A stretch of DNA of 64,000 nt from Chryseobacterium sp. Leaf405 (GCF_001425355.1 NZ_LMQN01000015.1:1190702-1254701), one strand, 5' to 3'. Numbered from the stretch's first letter, positions 28,594-36,955 are shown. A program made the numbers and translations. The notes: a model not told the origin generated them from the sequence alone.

Positions 28594-30081
28594 TTATTTC
28601 GGGTGATTCATCATATTAGCATCAATAACGACATTCAGTTGAGAAGCTACTTTCATACCAAGTTCAATATTAGCCCTGAAGAAATGGCATAATTGGCGAT
28701 TAATGATCTCGTCTTTTTTAGGTCCGTCGATGCCTTTCATACTTTCTATGATATTATTAACAAGATTCTCCCTATCTTCTGCATTCATGGCTTTAGAATA
28801 CAATAATCCAGGCTGAGTGTAGTGATCGTCGTCATTTTCATTTCTGTTGTAGCTGGCAACGTGGGCGCTATCCAGTTCATATTCATAGTTTTTATAAGAA
28901 GGATCAGGTTTAATATCATCAAAACTGTTTGGATGGTAATTTGGTTTATCCTGATATTCACTAGAATCTGCCATAAAACCGTCTCTCTGATAATTATTAA
29001 TAGCAAAAGGACATCTGTTGACTTCCAGATGATGAGCGTTAACACCAACTCTGTAGCGGTGCGCATCCGGATAAGAAAATAATCTTCCCTGAAGCATTTT
29101 GTCTGGTGAAAAACTAATTCCGTTGATTAAATTACTTGGTGAAAAAGTAGACTGTTCCACATGAGCAAAATAATTTACAGGAACTTCATTCAGTTCCATT
29201 TCTCCCACTTCAATTAACGGAAAATCTCCCTGAAACCAAACTTTCGTTATGTCAAAAGGATTCCATCTGAAATCTCTCGCCTGCTCTTCGGTCATTACCT
29301 GAATATGCATTGTCCATTTCGGAAAATCACCATTTTCAATAGCATTGCAAAGATCTTCCTGCGCAAAATCTGGATTTTCACCCGCCATCTTTACAGCATC
29401 ATCATTTGTGAAATTCTTAACTCCCTGTTTTGTTTTAAAATGAAATTTTACCCAAACTCGCTCATTTTTATCATTAATCATTGAGAATGTATGAGATCCG
29501 AACCCGTGCATATGTCTATAACCGTGCGGTGTTCCTCTGTCTGACATTAAAATTAAAACCTGATGAAGCGATTCAGGATTCAAGCTCCAGAAATCCCACA
29601 TCATGGTGGCACTTTTTAGATTCGTTTTCGGAACTCTTTTCTGAGTATGAATAAAGTCGGGGAATTTTTTAGCATCTTTAATAAAGAACACGGGTGTATT
29701 ATTACCCACCAAATCCCAATTTCCGTCTTCTGTATAGAATTTTAAAGCAAATCCTCTTGGGTCTCTTGCGGTATCAGCACTTCCTTTTTCTCCTCCAACA
29801 GTAGAAAAACGGGCAAACATTCTACATGAATTTCCTACGTTTGAAAATAATTTTGCCTTTGTATATTGACTGATATCGTGTGTCACAGTAAATGTTCCAT
29901 ATGCTCCGCTTCCTTTGGCATGAACAATTCTTTCCGGAATTCTTTCTCTTACAAAATGCGCAAGATTTTCCTGGAGTATAAAGTCCTGAAGCAGAACCGG
30001 ACCTCTCGGTCCAACCGTTTGTGAATCCTGATGTTCATAATATGGAGCGCCATTGCCTAACGTTAATTTTTTAGAATCCAT
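28594..30081 (-). CDS. katA: catalase (monofunctional haem catalase)
   Basis: This 495-residue small-subunit catalase carries the active-site block ERIVHAKGSGAYGTF (about residues 50-64; distal histidine), the distal Asn region DLVGNNTPVFFIKD, and the proximal haem ligand block RLFSYPDAHRYRVG (about residues 336-349). It disproportionates hydrogen peroxide in the cytoplasm. It is divergent from oxyR across about 130 bases, the usual arrangement for peroxide-inducible control. Confidence 0.96.
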   Translation of the reverse strand: MDSKKLTLGNGAPYYEHQDSQTVGPRGPVLLQDFILQENLAHFVRERIPERIVHAKGSGAYGTFTVTHDISQYTKAKLFSNVGNSCRMFARFSTVGGEKGSADTARDPRGFALKFYTEDGNWDLVGNNTPVFFIKDAKKFPDFIHTQKRVPKTNLKSATMMWDFWSLNPESLHQVLILMSDRGTPHGYRHMHGFGSHTFSMINDKNERVWVKFHFKTKQGVKNFTNDDAVKMAGENPDFAQEDLCNAIENGDFPKWTMHIQVMTEEQARDFRWNPFDITKVWFQGDFPLIEVGEMELNEVPVNYFAHVEQSTFSPSNLINGISFSPDKMLQGRLFSYPDAHRYRVGVNAHHLEVNRCPFAINNYQRDGFMADSSEYQDKPNYHPNSFDDIKPDPSYKNYEYELDSAHVASYNRNENDDDHYTQPGLLYSKAMNAEDRENLVNNIIESMKGIDGPKKDEIINRQLCHFFRANIELGMKVASQLNVVIDANMMNHPK

Positions 30082-30164
30082 AGGGTTGTAATTTGTATGA
30101 TTAATTTCTTGTTTAGGTTGTATTATGTAAAGGTACTAATTATCAAAATTACTTGAATTTTTAA

Positions 30165-30203
30165 TTGCCAATAGCAAAAACATTTTATCTTTGTAATAGA
30201 TAA
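30165..30203 (+). promoter_or_regulatory. oxyR promoter with overlapping inverted repeat
   Basis: TTG at 30165-30167 and TATCTTTG at 30186-30193 form the promoter. TTATCT (30185-30190) and AGATAA (30198-30203) form a 6-bp inverted repeat with a seven-base spacer right on the -7 box and start site. Half-sites spaced by seven bases fit a LysR-family dimer, so this may be the OxyR site used for autorepression and catalase activation. Confidence 0.55.
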
Positions 30204-30213
30204 TATTAATCAA

Positions 30214-31164
30214 ATGAACATTCAGCAACTGGAGTATCTTATCGCTGTAGATAAGTACAAACATTTTGGTAAAGCGGCACAGGCGTGCTTTATTACACAA
30301 CCTACTTTAAGTGCAATGATACAGAAGTTTGAGGATGAACTGGATGTAAAGGTTTTTGACAGAACAACTCACCCGATTCGTACTACAGATGTCGGGCTTC
30401 AGATCATCGACCAGGCAAAGGTTATTATAGAATCTGTCAATGAACTGAAGAACAAAGCCAATTTGTTAAATAATATTTTGGGAGGAACGATTAATCTTGG
30501 GATTATTCCAACGGTTTCTTCTTTCATTTTACCGACTGAAATTTTCAAGTTTCTGGAAGATAATCCGAAAATTCAGATGAATGTAAAGGAAATGACGACT
30601 GATAATATCATTAAAGCTTTAAAAGCAGGAGAGCTAGACGCTGGAATTATTTCTACGCCTTACGATACGGCAGATGAGTTTTATCAAGATTTCTTATTTA
30701 ATGAAGAATTAATGATTTATAGTTCTAATACTGAGGCTAATAAAAAGAATTCTTATGTAGTTCCGGAGGATCTTAATGTAGAAAAAGTTTGGTTGCTTGA
30801 AGAAGGGAACTGCTTAAGAAATCAATTTGAAAATATCTGTCATTTAAAGGAAAATACGTTGAAACCGAAGAATTTGGATTTCTTAGCTTCCAATATTCAG
30901 ACGTTGGTTCATATGGTAGATAAAGTAGGCGGAATCAGTATTCTGCCGGAGCTTGCTTTAAGTCAGCTTTCAGAGCTTCAGAAGGAAAATGTTTTCAGAT
31001 TCAAAAAGCCTTTCCCTTACAGAGAAATAAGTATTATTTACTACAAACCCACATTTAAGCAGAAAATTATTGATGAATTATCTCATTCTATAAGAATTTC
31101 ATTACAGAAAAAACTGAATTATAATGAAAGTCCAAAAGAATTCGTAAGCATAAAACCGCAATAA
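30214..31164 (+). CDS. oxyR: peroxide-sensing LysR regulator OxyR
   Basis: This 316-residue LysR-type regulator has an N-terminal winged HTH (residues 1-60, MNIQQLEYLIAVDKYKHFGKAA) and a C-terminal sensor. Cys200 and Cys209 lie in EEGNCLRNQFENIC, with the same context and eight-residue spacing as the redox cysteines Cys199/Cys208 of E. coli OxyR. It probably activates the divergent catalase gene when oxidised. The TATCTTTG promoter box lies 20 bases before its ATG. Confidence 0.93.
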   Translation: MNIQQLEYLIAVDKYKHFGKAAQACFITQPTLSAMIQKFEDELDVKVFDRTTHPIRTTDVGLQIIDQAKVIIESVNELKNKANLLNNILGGTINLGIIPTVSSFILPTEIFKFLEDNPKIQMNVKEMTTDNIIKALKAGELDAGIISTPYDTADEFYQDFLFNEELMIYSSNTEANKKNSYVVPEDLNVEKVWLLEEGNCLRNQFENICHLKENTLKPKNLDFLASNIQTLVHMVDKVGGISILPELALSQLSELQKENVFRFKKPFPYREISIIYYKPTFKQKIIDELSHSIRISLQKKLNYNESPKEFVSIKPQ

Positions 31165-31230
31165 ATTTTCATGGCTAAGTGCTTTATAATTAGATAATTT
31201 AAAGAAAATTATAATTAGTAAACAAATATT

Positions 31231-31261
31231 TTTGAGTATTAAAAAATAGTACTTAAATTTG
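31231..31261 (+). promoter_or_regulatory. promoter of metK
   Basis: TTTG at 31231-31234 and TAAATTTG at 31254-31261 are separated by 19 bases, a close match to the Bacteroidetes promoter consensus. The start site would be about 31268, a few bases before the SAM-II-like aptamer, leaving a leader of about 138 bases. Confidence 0.7.
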
Positions 31262-31269
31262 CAACTGTT

Positions 31270-31328
31270 TACGAACGAGGAAAAATTTGACCTGATTGCA
31301 ACCTCTATAAAAAAATGCTAAAACAGTA
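31270..31328 (+). promoter_or_regulatory. SAM-II riboswitch (SAM_alpha type) upstream of metK
   Basis: GAGG (31277-31280) pairs with CCTC (31302-31305) as P1. The loop reads ATTTGACCTGATTGCAA, followed by ATAAA and GCTAAAA (31317-31323). This order of conserved strings (UUUxACC, AUUGCAA, AUAAA, GCUAAAA) is that of the SAM-II aptamer, and CTG (31292-31294) can pair with CAG (31324-31326) for the pseudoknot. It is placed directly before S-adenosylmethionine synthetase. CTAAAA can instead pair with TTTTAG at 31336-31341, a possible switching partner. Confidence 0.82.
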
Positions 31329-31405
31329 TTACTCTTTTTAGACATTCTTGCAATTATTCTTTTTTTTCTTCGTGATTTTTAATCTAAAAAAACAAATAGA
31401 ATAAT

Positions 31406-32686
31406 ATGTCTTATTTATTTACATCTGAATCTGTTTCAGAAGGACATCCGGATAAAATCGCCGATCAGATTTCCGACGCACTAATCGATAACTTTTTAGC
31501 ATACGACAAAACTTCAAAGGTGGCTTGTGAAACTTTGGTGACAACAGGGCAGGTAGTTTTGGCAGGTGAAGTAAAATCTGATGCTTATTTAGATGTTCAG
31601 ACGATTGCAAGAGAGGTAATCAACGGAATCGGTTATACAAAGGGTGAATATATGTTCAATGGTGATTCTTGTGGAGTTATTTCTGCGATTCACGAGCAGT
31701 CTCCAGATATTAATCAAGGTGTAGACAGAGCCGTAACTGATGAATCTTTCGAAGCTAAAGCAAACGCACAGGGAGCTGGTGACCAGGGAATGATGTTTGG
31801 TTATGCAACGAACGAAACCGCTAACTACATGCCTTTGGCTTTAGATCTGGCACACACTATTCTTAAAGAACTTTCTGCGATCAGAAGAGAAGATTCTGAA
31901 ATTAAATACCTTCGTCCTGATGCAAAATCTCAGGTGACTATTGAATATTCTGATGATCACAAACCGGTAAGAATCGATTCAATCGTAGTTTCTACTCAAC
32001 ACGATGATTTTGCAGCTGAAGAAGAAATGCTGAACAAAATCAGAGAAGACATTAAAAATATTTTGATCCCAAGAGTTGTAGATTTACAAACTGAAGAGAT
32101 CAAAGCGTTGTTTAATGATCAGATCAAATATCATATCAACCCAACAGGAAAATTCGTAATCGGTGGTCCTCACGGAGATACGGGTCTTACGGGAAGAAAA
32201 ATCATCGTTGATACATATGGTGGAAAAGGAGCTCACGGTGGTGGGGCTTTCTCCGGAAAAGATCCTTCAAAAGTTGACAGAAGTGCTGCTTACGCTACAA
32301 GACACATTGCTAAAAATTTAGTGGCTGCAGGAGTTGCTGACGAAGTTTTGGTACAGGTTTCTTATGCTATCGGTGTGGCTGAGCCTTGTGGTTTGTACAT
32401 CAACACATACGGAACTTCTAAAGTTGATCTTCATGATGGTGAAATTGCTAAAAAAGTGTCTACAATTTTTGATCTTAGACCTTACGCAATCGAGCAAAAC
32501 CTGAAATTGAGAAATCCGATTTACCAGGATACGGCTTCTTACGGTCATATGGGAAGAGAGCATTATGTTGCTGATAAAACGTTCAACAAAGGTCACAAGA
32601 ATGAATTAACACTTACAGGATTAGAATTCTTTACTTGGGAAAAACTTGACAAAGTAGACGAAATTAAAGCTTCTTTCGGAATTTAA
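31406..32686 (+). CDS. metK: S-adenosylmethionine synthetase MetK
   Basis: This 426-residue enzyme makes SAM from methionine and ATP. The family motifs are present: [15 protein letters not shown] (residues 10-24), a [16 protein letters not shown] hexapeptide loop (GAGDQG), and [22 protein letters not shown] (about residues 272-293). Length is slightly above the E. coli enzyme (384). It is a single-gene unit between a strong promoter, a SAM-II-like leader and a terminator, so feedback control by its product is expected. Confidence 0.98.
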   Translation: MSYLFTSESVSEGHPDKIADQISDALIDNFLAYDKTSKVACETLVTTGQVVLAGEVKSDAYLDVQTIAREVINGIGYTKGEYMFNGDSCGVISAIHEQSPDINQGVDRAVTDESFEAKANAQGAGDQGMMFGYATNETANYMPLALDLAHTILKELSAIRREDSEIKYLRPDAKSQVTIEYSDDHKPVRIDSIVVSTQHDDFAAEEEMLNKIREDIKNILIPRVVDLQTEEIKALFNDQIKYHINPTGKFVIGGPHGDTGLTGRKIIVDTYGGKGAHGGGAFSGKDPSKVDRSAAYATRHIAKNLVAAGVADEVLVQVSYAIGVAEPCGLYINTYGTSKVDLHDGEIAKKVSTIFDLRPYAIEQNLKLRNPIYQDTASYGHMGREHYVADKTFNKGHKNELTLTGLEFFTWEKLDKVDEIKASFGI

Positions 32687-32708
32687 TTTTTAAACTTATA
32701 GAATAATG

Positions 32709-32740
32709 ACTGCTTTATCTTTTCGGTAAGGCAGTTTTTT
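32709..32740 (+). terminator. terminator of metK
   Basis: ACTGCTTTA and TAAGGCAGT form a stem with one mismatch or wobble around a short loop, followed by eight T residues. Confidence 0.8.
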
Positions 32741-32766
32741 TTAATTTTACATGAAATAAATAGAAG

Positions 32767-33252
32767 ATGAACTACGCTAGACTTGCCATTACAATCCTTA
32801 CCCTATTTTTTCTGAACACTTTTGCCAAGGCACAGGTGACGGTGCATAAAATGGTGAGCGCAGGATATACCTATCAAAACCAGAGTTTCGGTGAATTGGG
32901 CGGTAAATTGCTTTTCCTGAAAAATGATGATGTTATTTACCGCTTGGGAGGCTCTGCCTTGATGGGCTCTGCAAATTCGAAGTTTGCCATTATGCCGAAG
33001 CTTTCAGCTGATGTATTGTTTAACTTTCAAAAAGATGTTGATTTCTATCATTCTTACTACTTTTTGATCGGGGCAGAAGGCACAAATAAATATGTTGCAC
33101 CAAAAATCGGCGTTACTCTTTTCGGAATGCTGGATCTTACCGGAGGATATGCTTTTCCAATAAACGATTTAAACGGTAAAGAATTGAAGGGTCTGAATAT
33201 TAATTTTACACTAAATATCCCCACTGTGTTCATTCACGATATGTTTAATTAA
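32767..33252 (+). CDS. exported protein of unknown function, possible small outer membrane beta-barrel
   Basis: This 161-residue protein has a signal peptide (MNYARLAITILTLFFLNTFAKAQ). The mature part has alternating amphipathic segments (MVSAGYTYQNQSFGELGGKLLFL, YYFLIGAEG, GMLDLTGGYAF) and ends with a hydrophobic/aromatic strand, as in small beta-barrels. I do not recognise a named family. It begins just after the metK terminator and appears to be a separate gene. Confidence 0.6.
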   Translation: MNYARLAITILTLFFLNTFAKAQVTVHKMVSAGYTYQNQSFGELGGKLLFLKNDDVIYRLGGSALMGSANSKFAIMPKLSADVLFNFQKDVDFYHSYYFLIGAEGTNKYVAPKIGVTLFGMLDLTGGYAFPINDLNGKELKGLNINFTLNIPTVFIHDMFN

Positions 33253-33391
33253 ATATTATTATCTTTTTCGTGTAAAAAGTTAATAATTGGTTAACAGTTA
33301 TTAAAATTTTATTATATTTACAACATATAAAATTGTACACGCCTATCGATTGACTTTACTCTGAAGAATTGTTTTGTATTTACAGCTGAGA

Positions 33392-33408
33392 CCAGATAAA
33401 ATATCTGG
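33392..33408 (+). promoter_or_regulatory. hairpin in the leader of the sigma factor gene
   Basis: CCAGATA and TATCTGG form a perfect 7-bp inverted repeat with a three-base AAA loop, ending 42 bases before the sigma-factor ATG. There is no T-run, so it is not a simple terminator. It could be an operator or an mRNA structure. Confidence 0.45.
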
Positions 33409-33450
33409 ATTTAAAGATTGTCAGCAAAAATATTTATTGAGAAGAAAGTT

Positions 33451-34041
33451 ATGAAATCAAAAACGGATAGTTTACTAATTTCCCTTTATCAGAAAGGAGA
33501 CGAACAGGCGTTGTCAACCCTTATCCACCGCCATCAGAGAGAACTGTTTACATTCATTTTTTATAAAATAAATGACGAAGATCTGGCAAACGATGTTTTC
33601 CAGGATACATTCATGAAGATTATTGTGATGTTGAAAGAAGGACGCTACAACGAAGAGGGCAAGTTCATTCTTTGGGCAAAAAGAATAGCATATAATCTTA
33701 TCATAGACCATTTTAGGGCAAAATCTAAAAATATTAAAGTTTCGGAAACTACTTTCGAGACCGATGAATATTCTATTTTTGACTTGTTGAGAGAGCCTTC
33801 TGAAAATATTGAAGATCAATTGGTATCCAACCAGATTCAGGAGGACTTAATGAAAATGTTGCAGTTTCTTCCGGAAAATCAGCAGGAAGTGATCAGATTA
33901 AGATTTTTTGATGGGCTAAGCTTTAAAGAAATTGCCGATCATACGGACATGAGTATTAATACAACCTTAGGGAGAGTGCGTTATGCATTAATTAACCTGA
34001 GAAAAATCATGGAAGAAAATAATATTATCTTGACGAGATAG
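33451..34041 (+). CDS. ECF-type RNA polymerase sigma factor
   Basis: This protein of about 196 residues has sigma region 2 (residues 10-80, including TLIHRHQRELFTFIFYKINDEDLANDVFQDTFMK) and region 4 (about residues 135-185, NQQEVIRLRFFDGLSFKEIADHTDMSINTTLGRVRYAL). No anti-sigma gene is adjacent; instead a 44-codon basic ORF follows. I chose ATG 33451, which follows AGAAGAAAG, over the upstream in-frame TTG at 33418. The regulon is unknown. Confidence 0.88.
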   Translation: MKSKTDSLLISLYQKGDEQALSTLIHRHQRELFTFIFYKINDEDLANDVFQDTFMKIIVMLKEGRYNEEGKFILWAKRIAYNLIIDHFRAKSKNIKVSETTFETDEYSIFDLLREPSENIEDQLVSNQIQEDLMKMLQFLPENQQEVIRLRFFDGLSFKEIADHTDMSINTTLGRVRYALINLRKIMEENNIILTR

Positions 34042-34091
34042 ATAATAATTTCATAAAATTCTCGTTTTAAGGAAAAAACTTTTATTTGCCT

Positions 34092-34226
34092 ATGAGAAAA
34101 AATGATTCCTTAAAAGTGAAAACTTTGAAACCTAAGAAACAAACGATTGATTTTCTGCTCAGCTTTTCAAAAAGCTTGGAAGTTGTAAAAACAAAGAGCA
34201 AGAATTACCCGATTTCCAAAAATTAA
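34092..34226 (+). CDS. small basic protein of 44 residues downstream of the sigma factor
   Basis: ATG 34092 to TAA 34224-34226 encodes a lysine-rich peptide (starts MRKNDSLKVKTLKPKK, ends KNYPISKN) with a hydrophobic core DFLLSFSKSLEVV. It lies 50 bases after the sigma gene and stops 20 bases before yjjG. A DFLLSFSKSLE core of this kind recurs, as I recall, in short proteins of Chryseobacterium. The function is unknown; a role tied to the sigma factor is inference. Confidence 0.5.
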   Translation: MRKNDSLKVKTLKPKKQTIDFLLSFSKSLEVVKTKSKNYPISKN

Positions 34227-34232
34227 AATTAC

Positions 34233-34240
34233 TAATTTTG
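34233..34240 (+). promoter_or_regulatory. -7 promoter box of the HAD phosphatase gene
   Basis: TAATTTTG ends six bases before ATG 34247. The expected start site would coincide with the ATG, suggesting a leaderless mRNA. Confidence 0.4.
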
Positions 34241-34246
34241 TGCTGT

Positions 34247-34942
34247 ATGAAAATTCAGCACATTTTTTTTGATCTCGACAATACGCTTTGGGATCACCGT
34301 AAGAACGCTTATCTTACCATCAAAGAACTTTTTGAAAAAGAAGAAATCAATTTAAAATACAATATCAATTTTGAAGAATTCCACTCTGTTTATCATGAGA
34401 TTAATGAAAAACTTTGGGAAAATATTCGTGACGGAATTATTGATAAAGAATATTTAAGAAAACACCGTTTTTATGATACGTTCAAAAATTTTGGTGTTGA
34501 TGATGAAGAATTGTCAATGTATTTTGAGGAGCATTTCTTAGATAAAATTCTCAATCATAATGAATTGGTAGAAGGTGCAACATATATTTTAGAATATCTT
34601 AAAGCTAAAAATTATACTTTGCATATTATTTCCAACGGATTTAAAGAAGTAACTGAAAGAAAGTGTATTTTGTCGGGAATTGACAAATATTTTCAAACCA
34701 TCACAAGTGCAGATTCTGTTGGGGTAAGAAAACCCCGCCCTGAAATTTTTGAATATTCGTTAAGTCTTTCTGACGCTACAAAAGAAAACAGTATTTTAAT
34801 TGGCGACGATTGGATTGCGGATGTTGTCGGCGCTCAAAACTTTGGAATGGATGTGATTTTCTTTGATGTTTATCATGAAAATAGAAAAGAAGAAGGCTTG
34901 AAATCAATTCAACATCTTTTGCAGATAAAAGAGTATTTATAA
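34247..34942 (+). CDS. HAD-superfamily phosphatase, YjjG type
   Basis: This protein of about 231 residues has all HAD motifs: FFDLDNTLWDH (nucleophile and acid/base Asp, residues 7-17), IISNGFKE (motif 2, about residue 131), KPRPEIF (motif 3 Lys) and GDDWIADVVGAQ (motif 4). The WDH after DxDxT and the helical cap are typical of the YjjG family, noncanonical nucleotide monophosphate phosphatases. ATG 34247 replaces the upstream TTG at 34238, which lies within the promoter box. It converges on trpS. Confidence 0.87.
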   Translation: MKIQHIFFDLDNTLWDHRKNAYLTIKELFEKEEINLKYNINFEEFHSVYHEINEKLWENIRDGIIDKEYLRKHRFYDTFKNFGVDDEELSMYFEEHFLDKILNHNELVEGATYILEYLKAKNYTLHIISNGFKEVTERKCILSGIDKYFQTITSADSVGVRKPRPEIFEYSLSLSDATKENSILIGDDWIADVVGAQNFGMDVIFFDVYHENRKEEGLKSIQHLLQIKEYL

Positions 34943-34943
34943 G

Positions 34944-34976
34944 AGTTTCGGCGGCACCAAAGGTGCCGCCGAAACT
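34944..34976. repeat. perfect 15-bp GC-rich palindrome between yjjG and trpS
   Basis: AGTTTCGGCGGCACC (34944-34958) and GGTGCCGCCGAAACT (34962-34976) are exact inverted copies around an AAA loop. GC content is far above the surroundings. No T-run follows on either strand, so it is not a standard intrinsic terminator, although it could act as a transcription block for both convergent genes. It may be a REP-like unit. Confidence 0.8.
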
Positions 34977-34994
34977 ATATTATTAAGTTTAAAA

Positions 34995-35963
34995 TTAAAT
35001 TCCCAAACTTTCTCTTACTCTTTTCATTGTTTCTGTTGCAATAACTTTCGTTTTCTTTGCACCTTCCTGAAGTTTTGTTTCCAATTCATCAAGATTGTTC
35101 ATATAATAAGAGAAAAGTTCTCTTTCTTTTTCAAATCTGGCTAAAATTAAATCTAAAAGCTCTTTTTTAGCATGACCATAACCGAAGTTTCCTGCTAAAT
35201 ATTTTGCTCTTAATTCTTCTGTCTGTTCGGGAGTTGCGATCAGTTGATAAATTGCAAATGTTTTATCTGTCTCAGGATCTTTTGGTTCTTCTAAAGATTT
35301 TGAATCAGACTCAATGCTCATAACCTGCTTTTTCAATTCTTTTTCAGGTAAGAAAATATTAATGATATTTCCTCTTGATTTAGACATTTTATGACCATCA
35401 ACTCCGGGAACATATTTTGTGTCTTCCTGAAGTTCAGATTGTGGTAGTACAAAAACTTCACCCATCTGATTATTGAATCTTGAAGCGACATCACGCGCAA
35501 TTTCCAAATGCTGAAGCTGGTCTTTTCCTACCGGAACAATTTCCGCATCGTACAGTAAAATATCTGCAGCCATCAAAATAGGATACGTGAACAAGCCTGC
35601 ATTCACATCCTGCAAACGGTCTGCTTTATCTTTAAATGAATGCGCCAAAGTCAATCTCTGATAAGGAAAAAAACATGATAAATGCCAAGAAAGTTCACAG
35701 GTTTCAGGAATGTCGCTCTGTCTGTAAAAAAATGTTTTTTCGGTATCTAATCCACAAGCAAGCCAAGCCGCAGCAATCTCGTAGGTATTCTGTTTCAGTT
35801 CTTTCGCATCTTTAATCTGGGTAAGAGAATGAAGATTTGCGATAAATAAAAATGATTCATTTCCTTCCTGTTTAGATAATTCTATCGCAGGAATAATAGC
35901 ACCCAACAGGTTTCCCAAGTGTGGTGTTCCGGTGGCTTGAATGCCGGTAAGAATTCTTGACAT
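34995..35963 (-). CDS. trpS: tryptophanyl-tRNA synthetase
   Basis: This 322-residue class I synthetase has the HIGH-type motif TPHLGN (residues 13-18) and HKMSKSRGN near residue 193, which bind ATP; YPILMAADILLYDAEIVPVGKDQLQH is the tryptophan pocket region. It charges tRNA-Trp in the cytoplasm. Length is normal for the bacterial enzyme. It converges with yjjG over the GC-rich palindrome. Confidence 0.97.
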   Translation of the reverse strand: MSRILTGIQATGTPHLGNLLGAIIPAIELSKQEGNESFLFIANLHSLTQIKDAKELKQNTYEIAAAWLACGLDTEKTFFYRQSDIPETCELSWHLSCFFPYQRLTLAHSFKDKADRLQDVNAGLFTYPILMAADILLYDAEIVPVGKDQLQHLEIARDVASRFNNQMGEVFVLPQSELQEDTKYVPGVDGHKMSKSRGNIINIFLPEKELKKQVMSIESDSKSLEEPKDPETDKTFAIYQLIATPEQTEELRAKYLAGNFGYGHAKKELLDLILARFEKERELFSYYMNNLDELETKLQEGAKKTKVIATETMKRVRESLGI

Positions 35964-36296
35964 TTGTTTAAAATTTATATTTAAAAATTAATGAATTGCA
36001 AATTTAGTTAATTCTCCAGCAGATTTCACGAATTTACAAGGATGATTGTGTTTTTTATTCTTTGTGATATTGGTAAATATTTTTGCCGGGATAATTTAAA
36101 CGCAAAGATTTAATTATTAATTTTTTTATTTTAGGATGCAAAGTCAAATAAAGTTTGCTTCGCAAAGCTTGAAAATAAACCTTCATCAAATCAACTTGTT
36201 GATTCACCTTTGCTCACTTAAAACTATTTATTATTTAATTGAAAACTTTGCGTCAAAAAATCTACGTAATCTACAGAATCTGCGAGACAGAAAAAA
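35964..36296. repeat. gene-free region with a candidate ~150 to 200 bp dispersed element
   Basis: ACGCAAAG (36100-36107) and CTTTGCGT (36246-36253) form inverted ends. Between them are TTTGCTTCGCAAAGC and a perfect AATCAAC-TT-GTTGATT hairpin (36189-36204). The tail CTACGTAATCTACAGAATCTGCGAGA continues to the sanA-like gene. I recall similar AACGCAAAG...CTTTGCGT...TCTGCGAGA sequences between genes of flavobacteria. No gene was found in it. The trpS promoter must lie within 35964-36090. Confidence 0.5.
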
Positions 36297-36941
36297 CTAA
36301 GGAATCAAAATCTTTTTTCCTCCGAATTTCGGTTCAACTCCCAAAATCAAATCCAGATATGCTTTTGTTTTGGCTAAATATTCTCTCATATTGGTTTTAA
36401 AACCGGCATATTTATTAACGTCCTCAGCATTATATCCGAAAGCTTCAATACCGTTTTGTTTGGCTAAAAATACCGCTCTTTCATTATGGAACTTCTGAGA
36501 AACGATAACGATTTTTTGCTGTCCGAAAATTTCTTTCGCCCTTACTATAGAATCTAGAGTTCTGAAACCCGCAAAGTCCAGAAAGATATGATCTTGTGGA
36601 ATTCCGTATTTCATTAATGCCAGTTGCATATCTTCAGGTTCGTTGTAATCTTTGGTGCTGTTATCGCCGCTTACGATGATGTATTGTATTTTTCTGCTTT
36701 TGTATAAATCTGCGGTTGCCTTAATTCTATTGTCGAAATAAGCGTTAGGAGAGCCATTATTTAAATTTTTGCTTGTACCTAAAAGTAAAGCGGTTTTTGT
36801 GTCAGGAACGTCTTTGATATTATAAGAAATGAAGCTTTCACTACTTTTCTTAATGCTGTAATTTGCCCAGACCATAAAAATAATTCCTGCAACAAAAAGA
36901 AGCAGGAAAATTTTAAATAGAGTTTTAATTAATTTTTTCAT
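36297..36941 (-). CDS. SanA/YdcF-family (DUF218) membrane-anchored protein
   Basis: This 214-residue protein has one N-terminal membrane helix (residues 5-28) and a DUF218 domain: ALLLGTSKN, FDNRIKATADLY, IIVSGDNSTKDYNEPEDM, and FRTLDSIVRAKEIFGQQKIVIVSQKFH. Relatives such as SanA affect envelope permeability and vancomycin sensitivity at high temperature in E. coli; the biochemical function is not settled. It lies 14 bases downstream of lspA and is probably co-transcribed with it. Confidence 0.83.
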   Translation of the reverse strand: MKKLIKTLFKIFLLLFVAGIIFMVWANYSIKKSSESFISYNIKDVPDTKTALLLGTSKNLNNGSPNAYFDNRIKATADLYKSRKIQYIIVSGDNSTKDYNEPEDMQLALMKYGIPQDHIFLDFAGFRTLDSIVRAKEIFGQQKIVIVSQKFHNERAVFLAKQNGIEAFGYNAEDVNKYAGFKTNMREYLAKTKAYLDLILGVEPKFGGKKILIP

Positions 36942-36955
36942 TCGTGTGAAATAGT

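Noticed and set aside
35964..36296. Small protein gene in the gap before trpS
   Set aside because: Frames are short and broken and the sequence has palindromes; a repeat explains it better.
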